Below are positions 13,401-23,413 of a stretch of DNA of 64,000 bases, one piece after another. The position numbers were made by a program, and so were the translations under genes. This stretch comes from Gordionus sp. m RMFG-2023 (lineage: Eukaryota > Nematomorpha > Gordioida > Chordodea > Parachordodidae): positions 60,474,954 through 60,538,953 of the forward strand of contig NC_088776.1 of NCBI RefSeq assembly GCF_954871325.1, read 5' to 3'. How positions within the stretch are numbered: position 1 is the stretch's first letter; every line of letters begins with the position of its first letter. A model generated the notes under the pieces. The model worked only from the letters and a program-made list of their open reading frames with translations. It was not told where the DNA came from and made no database searches.

Positions 13401-16400
13401 AAAAAAAAATTATTTTGTTTAATATTTATCATATTTATATAGTCGCCTGATTTTAATATATCACGTGTGTAGAACTCGTGATTTCTTTTATAATGGGATT
13501 TCAAAAATTTTGACTGGAAAAATAAATATTTTTATATAAAAAAAAAATATTGTAGAGGAGGAAGTGGCAGGGCATAAAAAAATAAGATTCCGACCTTATA
13601 AAAATCTCAGATTGGCATTTAATACATAATTAATCTTAAACATCATTATAGTCCCGTACGATGCTTTTTTAGTATGCGTGACGTAAATTTTTTATTATTA
13701 TAAAGCTGCAATATTCCCGGGAACGATATATCAGCTGGAGAAACCCTGTGCCATTATTTGCGGCCTTTTTACCCCCATGGAACGGGTTACCATAGGATGG
13801 TCTTCGTTTTGTATGCTCAGGATGGTAGGATGGATATGACTACCGAGAAATTGTCAAATCCTTGGTAAATGAAAAAGAGTATTAGTTTAAAAAAAAAAGA
13901 AATAAATAGAAACAAGAATAGATTTAAAACATTTTCTTTTATTTTAAATTAAAAGGATAGATGAAAGATAAAAAAAATTGAATCGAAATGTGTTTTAATT
14001 TATCCAATTTGATTATTTTGGAGTAACCTCACCGAGAGGCTGCGAATATTTATCATCTATTCGAAATCGATCATATATCATTTTTTATATGTTGGTTTTC
14101 ACACCTGGGGTTTATTAAAAGCTTATAAGTGACATTATAATATACAGGGATCCGAAACGAATATCGGTTCAGGTTCGGATAAAAATAACGGTTGAAGGTT
14201 CAGGTTCGGTTCGCAAAAAATAAAAATATCGGTTCGGTTCTAACCTCTAAAAACCGGTTATAACACTTTTGTAATCTAACCTACATTAGGATTATGTATA
14301 AGGAAATTTTTTTTTATTTCATAATTAAAATAAAACCTTCATTTTTATTATTTGCACATTATAAAATAATATTTAATTTATAAATATGTCAATGATTAAT
14401 TTTAATATGAACAATTACTTAAATTTTTTTTATTAAGCCGCACAATTAATATATTTTCAAAATTCGTTTCACACAAATTACATCTATAAGGAGATAATAT
14501 AAATTTAATTGTTGAAAAACATTTTTCCACACTAACTTGGGCAGCTGGCATTGCCAGTATGATATCAGATTTGATGTGTTACTTATAATACTATATGTAA
14601 ATAATTTATAATATTAGATATAATTTTTTTCTAGGCATTATAATTTATAAGCTTAAAATATATAAAAAATGTTGTAAAATGGCAATATACTAAAGTTTAT
14701 AAAAATTATGATTGATGTTTATCAATCATTTGTGATTGATAATAATTTTTAAAACAATTTGAATATAAATAAAAATTTTTGCAATATACTACTAGTAATA
14801 ACTTACACATTATTTTATAATCAAAAAATTATGAGACTCGAACCGGTTCAGAGGCATTTTAGCGGTTCGGTTCAGGTTCGGCTATAAATTTTTTTAAAGG
14901 TTTAGGTTCAATAAAAAATAGCGGTTTAACGGTTCGGTTCAAGTTCGGTTTGGATCCATGAAAGGAATTATAAGGCTCTAATTAATTTTAAAAATGGCGG
15001 TATCGAGCAACATGGGATATGTCATAGGGTCGGCTTAATTTTGGATACTCAATTGCTTTTTATTAATATAGGCTATAAAGTTTTTGAACGAGGAACATCC
15101 TATTTATTTTTTTTGGTTTTGTTTTTAAGTATTTTAGTGGAATTGCTATTTTTATTACTTTATTCTTTTCTTTTTATTTTATTTTTGCTTTTTTTGTATA
15201 AAGTCGACCTAGGACACGACCATCACACTTTTATTTATACATTTACATAGAGAAAGCAAATTAGAGAATAGCCCAGCAAGATTCAGACCTGCCCCCTTTT
15301 TTAACCCCGGCCTTTAATATCTTATATATTTTTTTCGTAAGTAAAAGAAAGTCATATTCGCACTTATTTTTTTAGGGGGTGGGGGGGGGGGAGAAAAAAT
15401 GATTATAAAAAATTCGGGGAAACCCGTCCCGTAAAACCCGACTCTGGGACGGGTAATAACGGATATTTAAGGCGAATAACCATTTTGTAAACGTTTTATT
15501 TTTAAAATATAAAATTTACAAAATCAAACAAACTAACAAAAAATAAAACGAAAGCTATTCTCTAAAAGATAGGACCTTTTCGACGCTCGAATTTTACAGG
15601 AGATTTCAGGATCATATTACCCCGGTCGGTTTGAATTTTTATCAGTCAATATGGGACGACTCCTTGCCGATATTTTTTCGCGAAACATTAAGTTATTTAA
15701 TATTAGTTTTTGTTTGTTTTTTTATACCATAAATGTTTTATAAACAAAAAAAAACAGGCCTAAAAATTCAGAAAAGGAGCTGATTTTTGCGATATTTTTA
15801 AAAAAAATCAATTGGTAAATTGAAATGGGTAGAATTACGGTGTTGTTAAACCGCTCTATTGCTTAAAACGCCATCCCACTATTTTGGCCAAAAAAACATT
15901 AGCAAGCCTGATGATTTTTGATCATAGATGGGAGAAAGGTTTGGACATCTATTAACGTAATCTCGAGACCTCTAACCATTCTTAAAAAATCGAGCTGTTT
16001 AACAACACAAGGTAGATAATATTTTTTTTTACCCTAACCCTAACCCTAGAGGATTTTAGTAAAGAATATATATTGATTTAAATTTAACAAAAATGAGAAA
16101 GGTACAATTAATTGGGATATTTTTAAAAAAAAATTGGTAAATTTAAATGAGTGGATAATAATTATTTTGCGTGAGGATTTTAGTAATAAATGATAAAAAA
16201 AGGTTAATGATGCTTACTACCTTAAGGTACTACCTATCAAATTTGAATTTTGTTTATTTTTCATTTGGATAGGCACTACCAAATATATTTATAATATATA
16301 TTTGAAAAATCGTGATTTTTGGAAAGCCTCTATTGGCCTAGTAGGCAAGAGCTTGGCTTACTTATCCCATGGTCCCGGGTTCAAATCCCGGGAATGGTCA

Positions 16401-17596
16401 TGTTTTTTTTCTTATTCTAACTTGGTGGTTCCATCCTTGGGGGGATAATATATAGGAGGCCGGACTTGACCACGTGATTCCATATTAATATATTAAATAA
16501 TAAGTCTTATTACATTTTAATAAATTTTGGTCGGTATTTAGCAAATTAGATTGGTATTTAGAATATTTCCATACATTCACTTGGTAGTAAGCATCATTAA
16601 CCTAAAAAAACGAGGGGGTTTGTTTAATCCCTATGTTGATCTCATCATTCAACGAGATGTCTTTTCAATTTACGAAATGCCACTCTAGAATAGTTGTTCT
16701 AAATATGTAGTGTTGTTTTAGCGGCTCGATTTGAGCAGATTTTTTTAAAAATGGCTAACTCGCTATTTTGGTCAGATAAATATTGCCCAAAGCCTCGAGG
16801 TTTCGCGAATAGATTTTTCAGACCTTTGTGCCCAACCTGTGATATAAATTTTCAGGCTCGCCTAATATTTTTTCTGGATAAAATATCGTTTTAACCGTTT
16901 TTTAAAAACCGGCTCAAATCGAGCCGGTTATCAACACTAGTAATATGGAATTATCATATATAAAAAAATATTATAAAATTTTATATGAAATGTTATTTTA
17001 TTTTTCTTAAAAAAACAATGTATTTCCGCAGAAATGAGGGTCCCTTATTTCCAATACGACATGGAAGCTAATATTCGAAAATCGAGGCAAAAAACATACC
17101 CCTCAGGCAAAAGATTCGATAAGTACATTATTTAAGGATGTGGAAAAAAAACATGTTTTTTAAAAATAACAACAAAATAAAGGTTATTTTTACCAAAAAA
17201 AAACACGTTTTTTTTTTCATTTTTATAAATAAAATTAAATAAATACCCTCTCTTATAAAATTGAAGATGGGGTAATTAATATAGTAAGATATTGAAAATT
17301 TTCCGCCACACTTCGGGGAAGATCTGTGAAAAAAGATATGTTGAAAACACTACTATTACTATTTAACGATATCATTCAGTTATTTAGACTATCACCAAGA
17401 TCCCTACATAAAAAATAAAGATGTCCTGACTCTCAAATTGCGACAATTTGACGTTTCCCCTTTTGAGAAAAGGTCATCTCCTGTTTATCCTAATTTCGCT
17501 TTACTCGACTCTAAAATGACCAATTGGCAAAAAGATGACTGCGTGAAGCAAAGATTGGGCCAGGGCCGATACAAGAATATGAATGATATAGATTAA
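1464..17596 (+). CDS. mRpL38: Mitochondrial large-subunit ribosomal protein L38 (mL38), 5' end missing
   Basis: mL38 is a PEBP-fold protein of the central protuberance of the mitochondrial large ribosomal subunit. Six exons join in frame: 1464-1665 (start approximate, acceptor 1459 or 1463), 3701-3819, 13706-13864, 15573-15691, 17032-17122 and 17380-17596. All junctions are GT-AG and the phases agree. Conserved blocks match animal L38 in order: EW..TIGP, DLYDLAYF, VPVYRGN, LTSLDAH, EYLHW, NIPGN, HGTGYHR, FVLYAQDG, TFSTLEFYRRFQDHITPVGL, WDDS, RFDNYLDYHQDP, and the basic tail RLGQGR before TAA. The tail beyond the vertebrate end is arthropod-like. The N-terminal targeting part is not visible. 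The link between exons 3 and 4 is about six residues shorter than in human, so a tiny exon may be missed. The intron 3820-13705 carries Ty3/gypsy fossils; later introns hold MITEs. Identification rests on remembered homologues, not on a search. Confidence 0.9.
1666..3700. other. mRpL38 intron with one TIR element
   Basis: This intron between the first two visible exons holds the inverted-repeat element at 2433-2827 and otherwise AT-rich sequence. Several TATCACGTG-like palindromes (for example near 2231 and 3036) stand out but cannot be assigned a role. Confidence 0.6.
2433..2827. mobile_element. Non-autonomous TIR element, CCGATAT-rich
   Basis: The ends are inverted: AAGGGATGTACTGATA on the left and TATCGGTACATCCCT on the right. 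The subterminal parts are full of ATCGG/CCGAT palindromes while the core is plain A+T. About 395 bp, no ORF. Ends and layout suit a hAT-type MITE, but no exact target duplication is evident. Confidence 0.65.
3966..4134. mobile_element. MITE, TAGTGTTGTTAAA family, diverged copy
   Basis: The left end TAGTGTTGTTAAATCGCC matches the family seen intact at 37375-37597. The right end (AAGCAATTTCACAACC) is worn. It lies inside the large mRpL38 intron, upstream of the gypsy fossils. Confidence 0.5.
5160..7195 (+). pseudogene. Ty3/gypsy pol fossil (protease end, reverse transcriptase, RNase H)
   Basis: Reverse-transcriptase signatures are clear: EWATPLVPVRKADGKLRLCA near 5720-5780, LPFGL, and YYLDDVLIVG near 6060. 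The RNase H-like part (VLAVDASKEGIGGGL, YFSSALSEAERNYS, YTDHKPL, DRLQQWLL) follows to about 6850. The start of the pre-integrase linker comes last. The 5' part resembles the end of a retropepsin domain. Only a handful of interruptions separate the open stretches. The sense strand is strikingly C-poor. Confidence 0.85.
7236..7598 (-). pseudogene. Gypsy gag nucleocapsid fossil with two zinc knuckles
   Basis: Read on the minus strand this shows two CCHC knuckles, CFRCGQEGHVSRFC and CFRCGKENHLIKDC, typical of the Gag C-terminus of gypsy elements. It runs opposite to the pol fossil on its left, so the junction near 7200 joins two copies or marks an inversion. Confidence 0.8.
7690..7885 (+). repeat. 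LTR-like segment, inverted copy of 12130-12330
   Basis: This block is nearly the reverse complement of 12130-12330. Shared anchors include TTAAATAACACATTAATATA and CAAATGTACCGTTTTAACCC. It probably is part of the LTR of the gypsy family here, present twice in opposite orientation. Confidence 0.7.
8130..8950. repeat. Large palindrome (about 250-bp arms, 314-bp loop)
   Basis: The left arm (8130-8382) and right arm (8697-8950) are near-perfect reverse complements. Anchors: GTGATTAAGGAGTAAAGAGG versus CCTCTTTACTCCTTAATCAC, and AATCAAGAATGGCTTGATTA versus TAATCAAGCCATTCTTGATT. G-runs cap the outer left and C-runs the outer right. No convincing gene lies in it. It sits inside the gypsy tangle. Confidence 0.85.
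9067..9087 (-). other. LTR boundary with polypurine tract, minus-strand gypsy fossil
   Basis: On the minus strand GCAAAAGGGGGGAGG runs directly into TGTTGTAATATT. This is the expected layout of a polypurine tract followed by the first bases of a 3' LTR. The same LTR end recurs at 12508-12514. Confidence 0.6.
9088..11297 (-). mobile_element. 3' region of the minus-strand gypsy fossil, G-poor on the plus strand
   Basis: The plus strand is almost free of G for over 2 kb, matching the C-poor sense strand of the coding fossils if read on the minus strand. It lies between the integrase (above 11300) and the LTR boundary at 9073. It holds short tandem repeats and two C-rich boxes sharing CCACCTTTTCCTTTTAAAAT near 10610 and 11035. 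No coding sequence is recognisable. Confidence 0.6.
9410..9600. repeat. Short tandem repeats, unit CCATAACCATCTGA
   Basis: CCATAACCATCTGA recurs about five times. A longer period of about 115 bp carries ATGACCAATCTCCATCCTAA at two places. It is a local minisatellite inside the minus-strand gypsy 3' region. Confidence 0.75.
11300..12013 (-). pseudogene. Gypsy integrase fossil
   Basis: Read on the minus strand it carries an HHCC-type zinc region (AGHQG near the start, then CDTCNEW), then the DDE core with VDAYSKWIEF, IASDGGPAFQ and PRSNGRAERM, and a C-terminal piece with WLSQLFYNNS. It is broken at few places. It is the best match in orientation to the gag piece at 7236-7598. Confidence 0.85.
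12065..12514. repeat. Overlapping LTR fragments in opposite orientation
   Basis: 12065-12125 is the inverse of about 8950-9012. 12130-12330 is the inverse of 7690-7885. 12430-12514 is a direct copy of 8990-9073, ending TACAACA. Two LTR pieces therefore meet head-on near 12340-12420. This marks the right end of the gypsy tangle. Confidence 0.7.
12515..13705. other. Right part of the large mRpL38 intron
   Basis: Low-complexity A+T with a moderately mixed stretch at 12890-13320 that I cannot assign. It ends at the acceptor TAAAG before exon 3. No gene seen. Confidence 0.5.
14145..14960. mobile_element. TIR element with GGTTCGG-rich ends, about 816 bp
   Basis: The left end CAGGGATCCGAAACGAATAT pairs with the right end GGTTTGGATCCATG. 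Both subterminal regions are packed with GGTTCAGGTTCGG-like motifs, and the core is A+T with no ORF. The form suits a non-autonomous hAT-like element. It is inserted in an mRpL38 intron. Confidence 0.65.
15839..16008. mobile_element. MITE, TAGTGTTGTTAAA family
   Basis: The ends GGTGTTGTTAAACCGCTC and GAGCTGTTTAACAACAC are inverted repeats matching the family. The core shares CTCGAGACCTCTAACC-like sequence with other copies. It lies in the intron after mRpL38 exon 4. Confidence 0.75.
16326..16398 (+). repeat. tRNA-derived unit (SINE head or tRNA pseudogene)
   Basis: A box TGGCCTAGTAGG (16334-16345) and B box GGTTCAAATCC (16378-16388) are present at tRNA-like spacing. The T arm is a perfect 6-bp stem (CCCGGG / CCCGGG) with loop TTCAAAT. 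The 5' GCCTCTA does not pair with the 3' ATGGTCA, so no intact acceptor stem exists. A T-run at about 16402-16408 could end Pol III transcription. A functional tRNA is unlikely. Confidence 0.6.
16708..16939. mobile_element. MITE, TAGTGTTGTT family, with flanking 8-bp near-duplication
   Basis: The left end TAGTGTTGTTTTAGCGGCTC mirrors the right end GAGCCGGTTATCAACACTA. Flanks TAAATATG and GTAATATG agree at 6 of 8 positions, as expected for an old hAT insertion. About 232 bp, no ORF, in the intron before mRpL38 exon 5. Confidence 0.8.
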
Positions 17597-17619
17597 TTTA
17601 ATTTTTATATAAATTTACT

Positions 17620-18610
17620 TCCCCTCACACTATACATTTAATACATTATTATAATTCATTGTGATATATGTAATTCAATAAAATTTTCATTTAATGCTAA
17701 CACCAATAGTTTAGAACTACTTTACAATATCATGATAATGGTCTCAAAACATAAATTAAATTTTTTTATATATTTCTACATTTTAAGCGTGGTGTTAAAA
17801 AAATTATGGAATTATAAATTTCTTTATGAACCTGAATGTTTTAGAACATTTTTTCAATATCGAAAATATTTAACAAGACTTTAAAACAAGTTTTTAAATT
17901 TTTCAATAATTTTTTATTCCATTGTGGAGTACACTATAATGTCATTGCCAATTTATTACTATATCCAAAGGCTTTAGAACAATTAATATTAAAAAACTTA
18001 AAACTTTTTAAAAAAATTTCGTATTTTTTTCTCCATGGATTACAATATAATGGCAATGCCAATTTTTTTACTAAACCCAACCGTCTTAGAGGATATTTCT
18101 AGCATCAAAACTTTTTACTAAGCTTAAAACAAATTTAAAAAATTTTTTTATATTTCATTTTCCTCGTGGAATGAAATATAATAGCAGTGTTAATTTAATA
18201 CTAACCCCAATGGTTTTAGAACTTCTTTCCAATATCAAGAACCTTTTTATTGGGCTCAAAAAATAAATTATAATTTTTTAATATTTCTACATTTTAAGCG
18301 TGGGTTAAAAAATAATGGCACTAGAAATTTATTTATGAATTCAAATATTTTAAGAACATCTTTACAATATAAAAACTTTTAATTAAACCTAAAACAAAAT
18401 TTTAAAAATTTTACTTGTGGAATAAAATATAAGAGCAGCGCCAATTTCCTACTATACCCAAGTTTTATTTTTAGCATCAAAAACTTTTAACTAAACTTAA
18501 AGCAAATTTTTGAATAATTTTCTTATTTATTTTTTTATTGTGGAGTAAAATATAATGCAGTGCTAATTTTAAAATGATTTTAGAACTTTTTTCTAATATC
18601 AGCCATTCTA
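17620..18610. repeat. Tandem array, about eight copies of a 105-135-bp unit
   Basis: The anchor TTTTAGAAC followed by AATATC and AAAACTTTTNACTAAGCTTAAAACAAATTTT recurs near 17711, 17840, 17972, 18085, 18215, 18347, 18455 and 18580. A second anchor (CATTGTGGAGTA, TAATGGCAATGCCAATTT) keeps the same spacing. Copies are diverged. The array begins inside or just after the mRpL38 3' UTR. Confidence 0.8.
17677..17682 (+). terminator. Polyadenylation signal of mRpL38
   Basis: AATAAA lies about 80 bases after the mRpL38 stop codon, a usual distance. Confidence 0.55.
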
Positions 18611-18799
18611 AACCCGGAACTTGTTGACACAGCCAACCGAGGCTAGGTTCATGAGGCCCATTGGGTTGGGTCTGATCTATGGCTAAATAGGTTGACTCGG
18701 GTTTCGTTTTTTCCCCTTAAACCTTCCTGGGTTTTTATTCAAGCCTACTCGACCCACCAATTTAACTAAGCTTCTTACAATAATTACTAAAGAAACATT

Positions 18800-18909
18800 A
18801 CGCACCTGGATTTTGCTCATATATTTTAGAAAGTGGACATCTATTACCGAAACGAGGCGTACTTGTCTTTAATTTTAAATTGGCTAAATCGAGCCGTTTA
18901 ACAACACTA
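18800..18909. mobile_element. MITE, TAGTGTTGTT family, right-end fragment
   Basis: Only the right end (AAATCGAGCCGTTTAACAACACTA) is clear. A GGCC/GGGTT-rich patch at 18610-18780 just before it resembles the GGCC-rich family seen elsewhere. Confidence 0.55.
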
Positions 18910-19019
18910 ATGATAACTCACATAAGTTTTTGGTTTTAGCCAAGTAGTTTTGTAAAATCAAATAGGTAAGCAGCACATCAGATATTTGGTTTTATAACAT
19001 AAGTAAATACATAAATATT

Positions 19020-19660
19020 CCTAATTTTTAACTCTTAAGAATGATTATTAATATTAAGTTTTTGATCATTGGTTTTTGTAATCTTTATTATATTTATTAA
19101 AAATATTACATCATATATTTTACATAAATTGTGTAAAAAATATAAATTTTCCTTAAAATTTTGGAATAAATTATAATATGTTGTTGAATAATATTCCTGA
19201 AATATTAATGATTATTTATTTCATTTTCTTCAGTCTAAAATCTTAACTTGTTAATAAAGCTAACCTTAAAATTTAACAAATCATAAATAATTTAAGCAAT
19301 AGATATTAAAATACATAAGTTGAATAATAAATTATAATTATTTTTTGAACCATATTCCTGAAATTAATAATTATTTATTTTATTCACACTAGAAATCTTA
19401 ACTTGAGAATAATTATAACCGATCCTAAAATTAAACATGAAATAATTTAAGCAAAAGATTTTAAAAATATTTTTTACATAAAGTGAAGAATAAATTAAAT
19501 ATTTTGTTATAGTCCTGAAATTATAACTATTTGTTTTTTAGGTTTGATTCTAGAAAATCTTATTTTTACTCAATCAAACAAATCATAAATAATTTATGCA
19601 AAGATCTAAAAATATTTAGTCATATCTTAGAAAAAAATCAAATTTATTTTAAGCTTAATT
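19020..19660. repeat. Tandem array of about 145-170-bp units
   Basis: ATTCCTGAAAT recurs at about 19195, 19367 and, more diverged, 19512. Shared anchors AATCTTAACTTG and CATAAATAATTTAAGCAA follow each time. Three diverged copies are visible. The array ends about 130 bases before the BOLA3 start codon. Confidence 0.7.
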
Positions 19661-19790
19661 TGTAATGTGCTTTTTTGACGATGATTTACTAAATCATTTT
19701 GTTAAAATTTTCGATGTTAACCAGGTTTACCTTTGGTAATTAGTTAGGTCTAACATGTTTTAAAAATTAATACCTTTTTGTGTTCGGTAT

Positions 19791-20669
19791 TTGATGATCA
19801 AATTTTTAAAAAATACGATATTTAATAGTTATAGATATTATATAAATTCTCTCATAAGATCCTCTTTATTTCAAAGAATTAATACCGTTTCATCAATTCA
19901 AACATCTTTAACAGAAGGTGAAAAGAAGATTTATGACAGACTGAAAGATAAATTTCCCAATGCTACTTTTATAGAAGTGATAGATATATCTGGTTATATT
20001 TTATTAATTACAATTTGGTTTTGTACTAAATTCCCAATTTATATGTTTAAAAAAAATTTGATATTCTGAATTTATATTTAATAAGTTAAATATAATTGTT
20101 AATTAAATTTTAAAATATCAATACAAGGTGGTTGTGGTGGTATGTATAATCTTGTTGTGTGTTCACCAGATTTTAAAGGTTTAAAATCAGTCAAGCAACA
20201 TCAATTAGTTAATGAGGTATAATAATTTATTGATAAAGAGATGCATATTATTAATAAGAAGAAAAAAAATACCATTTGCAATGCATTTAACAAGATATCA
20301 AATTTAAGATATTTTAATTTGTTTTAAAATTTTTTTGTAAATTGATAATAATAATATATTATTTTTTAGTGTGTTAATAAATATCATTTAATCCTAACCT
20401 TAGCAGCCTACCCCAAAATAATTTTCCCATATTGTTGAAAAATTACATTTTCAAACTCCCTTATATTTTTATCAATTTGAAATAACTTATAAGGAAGGAC
20501 TCTATTTAATTTATTTAACACTTATTATCTATATTTAAGTATTAATTATTTTTGCAATATAGTAATATTTTTACCATAATTAAAATATATATTATTATAG
20601 GCATTGAAAGAAGAAACATCAGATTTGCATGGTTGGAGAATACATACTAGCCATGAAACAGAACCTTAA
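19791..20669 (+). CDS. BOLA3: BolA-family protein 3, mitochondrial [4Fe-4S] cluster transfer factor
   Basis: BOLA3 works with GLRX5 and NFU1 in the mitochondrial matrix to deliver [4Fe-4S] clusters to lipoyl synthase and respiratory targets. Three exons join in frame: 19791-19992, 20128-20216 and 20601-20669, with GT-AG introns of 135 and 384 bp, giving 119 residues. The first 40 or so residues are basic and hydroxylated, fitting a mitochondrial presequence. The BolA fold then shows LTEGEKKIYDRLKDKFPNA, the invariant GGCGGMYN loop with Cys70, the helix motif VKQHQLVNEALKEE with His92, and LHGWRIHT near the end. Length is close to human BOLA3 (107 residues). The start is the only Met that opens the presequence. 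It lies downstream of mRpL38 on the same strand, with repeats between. Confidence 0.93.
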
Positions 20670-20688
20670 ATCAATTTATAATGATTGC

Positions 20689-20694
20689 AATAAA
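20689..20694 (+). terminator. Polyadenylation signal of BOLA3
   Basis: AATAAA lies 20 bases after the BOLA3 stop, a short 3' UTR. Confidence 0.5.
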
Positions 20695-20699
20695 TCTCA

Positions 20700-21400
20700 A
20701 TTTTTTATAAAGAAAAAGAATTTTTTTAAAATATATTCAAATAATACCACAAATCTATATATTAATTAATTTTAAAATCAACCAAATTGAGAGAAATGTT
20801 CTTGACAGAAAATACCACAATAATTACTTGATTAATTTTAAAAAAATGCATTCTTGATTAGATAAACTATAATATAGACACATTTTGATTAAGAAAAATT
20901 TAATGATGTATAGAGGGTTGTGTGTTCATATTCAGTAGCAAATATTATATATTTTTAACTTGGTATGCAAGATTTCTAGAGTGTATACTAAAATTTTATA
21001 TATTCTGATATCTTTATAGTATATAAATCTATTATAATACAATGGCACAATAGTCGTAAATTCATAGAAGTTTCATCTCATTATAATTTAAAAAAAAAAT
21101 TAAATATATGAAACGAATCTATTATAGTTTATGACTAAGTTGATTGAGAATTTTTCATTTTATATAATTAACCTTTTAATAAAAACAGGCTCAATATTTT
21201 TAGACTTACTGAATATTTTTTTTGATAAATTAAAGCCAATTTGATTAATTTCCTTCATAAAAAATCATAGCATATGATAAGGGGTTAAGGGTGGGATGGG
21301 TAGTATATTGGATCTCTATTATATAAATTTTTTACCCAAACTCGGTAAAGGTTAAGGTCTTATTTGAGGTTCTCCATAAGTTTTGCATACAGTTCATTTT
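20700..21400. other. AT-rich spacer, nothing recognised
   Basis: No coding block, inverted repeat or RNA signature was found here. The stretch is low-complexity A+T apart from a short G-rich patch at 21280-21300. Confidence 0.5.
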
Positions 21401-21720
21401 CTATTGAAATATATAAATATTTCTTATTTCTGATAAGAAAAAATTCCAAATTATTGTTCAAATATATATTTTTTAAAATATATATAGATAATACACTCAT
21501 TAAAATGCATATTGAATGATGATTTCAAATATATAAATATTTTTGACAAAAAATTAACTCCAAAATCATTTCTCAAATATATATTTATTTTTTTTAAAAT
21601 AAGAAATATGGTTTTGTCAATTTTTTCCCAAAAACTAAATATAATATATCGATATACAACATCTTTAAAATGCAAATTTAATGTTGATTTCAAGTATATA
21701 AATATTTCTGATATATAAAA
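21400..21720. repeat. Tandem repeat built on ATATAAATATTT
   Basis: TTGAAATATATAAATATTTCT, TTTCAAATATATAAATATTTT and TTTCAAGTATATAAATATTTC-like blocks recur near 21402, 21520 and 21688. CATTAAAATGCATATTGAATG and CTTTAAAATGCAAATTTAATG lie before the last two. The period is about 120-170 bp. The open frames on both strands here are repeat artefacts. Confidence 0.65.
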
Positions 21721-21934
21721 AAAATTTTAATTCTTTATTATTGCGCTCAAATGTCACAGGTTTTTTTTTTTACTAACTAACAATTTTTTTTTAAATTTAT
21801 AAAAAAAATTAAAGTTTTATTTTTATGCGTATGTTTAGTCAACATAAATAAAAATAATTAAAAAAATAAAATTTATACCAGTGTAGGTTAGAACCAATTT
21901 AAATAGTATCATAACAAATTGATAGACTTCGAAC

Positions 21935-22036
21935 TAGTGCTGTTAAACGGGCGGACTTGCGTAGTATTACTCTGGATAAAATATTGAGTTAGCCGTTTTC
22001 AAAAATCGTCTCAAAACGAGCCTTTTAACAACACTA
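21935..22036. mobile_element. MITE, TAGTGTTGTT family, 102-bp deletion derivative
   Basis: TAGTGCTGTTAAACGGGC at the left pairs with AACGAGCCTTTTAACAACACTA at the right. The core keeps ATATTGAGTTAGCCGTTTT but has lost about half its length compared with 37375-37597. Confidence 0.75.
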
Positions 22037-22920
22037 ATTAACGATATTTTACAACTAATTGGGACATTATTGTATAAAATAGAAATTAAATAATTCAGAG
22101 TATCCAAGAAAGACTGGTGGGGGTGAAAAAAAAACGATTGGTGGTATTATATTTTAACTATAAAAATTTTAAAACAAAAGCAATGTGACAAAATCTAGAA
22201 GGTTAAACGAGAAGTTGGAACTTTTGGAAACTGACAATTTTCCAAGAAGATCCACATGCTAATATAATCATAAATAAAAAAAGCTGCAAGATTTGATGAA
22301 ACTAACTCTAAAAGTTAATTAATATATATGTAGCCCAATCCCTTTACCTACAACATAAGAAGAAGAAAAAAGGGTGTAGCTCTCTGTCAAAAATACTTTA
22401 GGAGAGCTCTCACTTTTAACATTTTACCTTTAGGGTAAAATTTAAATTATACATAACTTCATTGTTTATTAGACAAACTATTAGCAATTTTGTCATCTAT
22501 ATTATCTTTTTAAGTATAAACTGATTATAATATAAGATTTTCATAAATGCCACATTCCAAATGTGTCCTATTTAGTCACGTGGTACATTCCGATTATTCT
22601 TTCTCCTTTGCCGATTTCGTTCCACATAACAAACTTAATTTTCTGTTATATCCTTTTTTTAATGGCCTATAATGCGAATATTGAGTGTTTCAAAGGCTGC
22701 TTTTGTAAACGCAAATAATGCGTTTCAATTAGCATCGTGCCAATTGGTAAAATTACCGTGTCGCGTTAGCAACCATTTTAAAAAACGAGAAGATTTGCCT
22801 TTTTTCAAATACTTTTTTATTCATAATTTTAGCAATATTATAAAAAATTAATGAAATAACTTGTATCCAAAAAAATAAAATATTTATAAATTAAAGAAAG
22901 GCAGAGCGATAATATAATTT
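22037..22920. other. Spacer with a short repeated box
   Basis: No gene. A 45-bp box at about 22738-22782, containing GGTAAAATTACCG and CGTTAGCAA, recurs as an inverted copy at about 49096-49143. Confidence 0.5.
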
Positions 22921-23158
22921 TCAGGGTTCTGGGCACGAATTTCGGGGTCAGGGATTTTTATATTCTATTTAGAAGAAATCTTGATAACGGGAACTTAACC
23001 GAAAACCGATTTCAAAAAGAGGTTCGAGATTACTCCAGATCTATATAACCCCGAGTTCGATGGGTTACTTCAAAATCGGTCTCTGATCTGTGATTTCAAA
23101 ATGCCTAACAAAACAATTTTAAATTCCTGAATGCAAAATCAGGGTCCAAAACCCTGAA
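22921..23158. mobile_element. TIR element, CAGGGTTCTGG ends
   Basis: TCAGGGTTCTGGGCACGA at the left pairs with GGGTCCAAAACCCTGA at the right. The core carries CTTGATAACGGGAACTTAA, also seen inverted inside 53131-53366, so both are copies of one family. About 238 bp, no ORF. Confidence 0.65.
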
Positions 23159-23413
23159 ATTTTCAAAGATCAATCCTTTTTTAGATAAAGGATAATATTA
23201 ATAAAAAGGCAACCTCAATTTAAACAAGACGTTACTTTTTTTATTATTAAAAAAATTGGAGCAAAACTCCAACGCTCGCTCATCAGATGAGACATTATAA
23301 CTGTTGTACCCATACAAGCTTCACTCCAAAGTGATATATATGATATAAATCGTTATTACGTGACTTCTAATTAAGCTATAAACTTTTGATAATTTTATTT
23401 TATAGCCAAGACT

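Noticed and set aside
15041-15250. Hydrophobic open frame of 69 codons
   Set aside because: T-rich low-complexity translation inside an mRpL38 intron; no splice or family support.
16031-16049. Three telomere-like CCCTAA units
   Set aside because: Only three units, inside a host intron; too short for an interstitial telomere claim.
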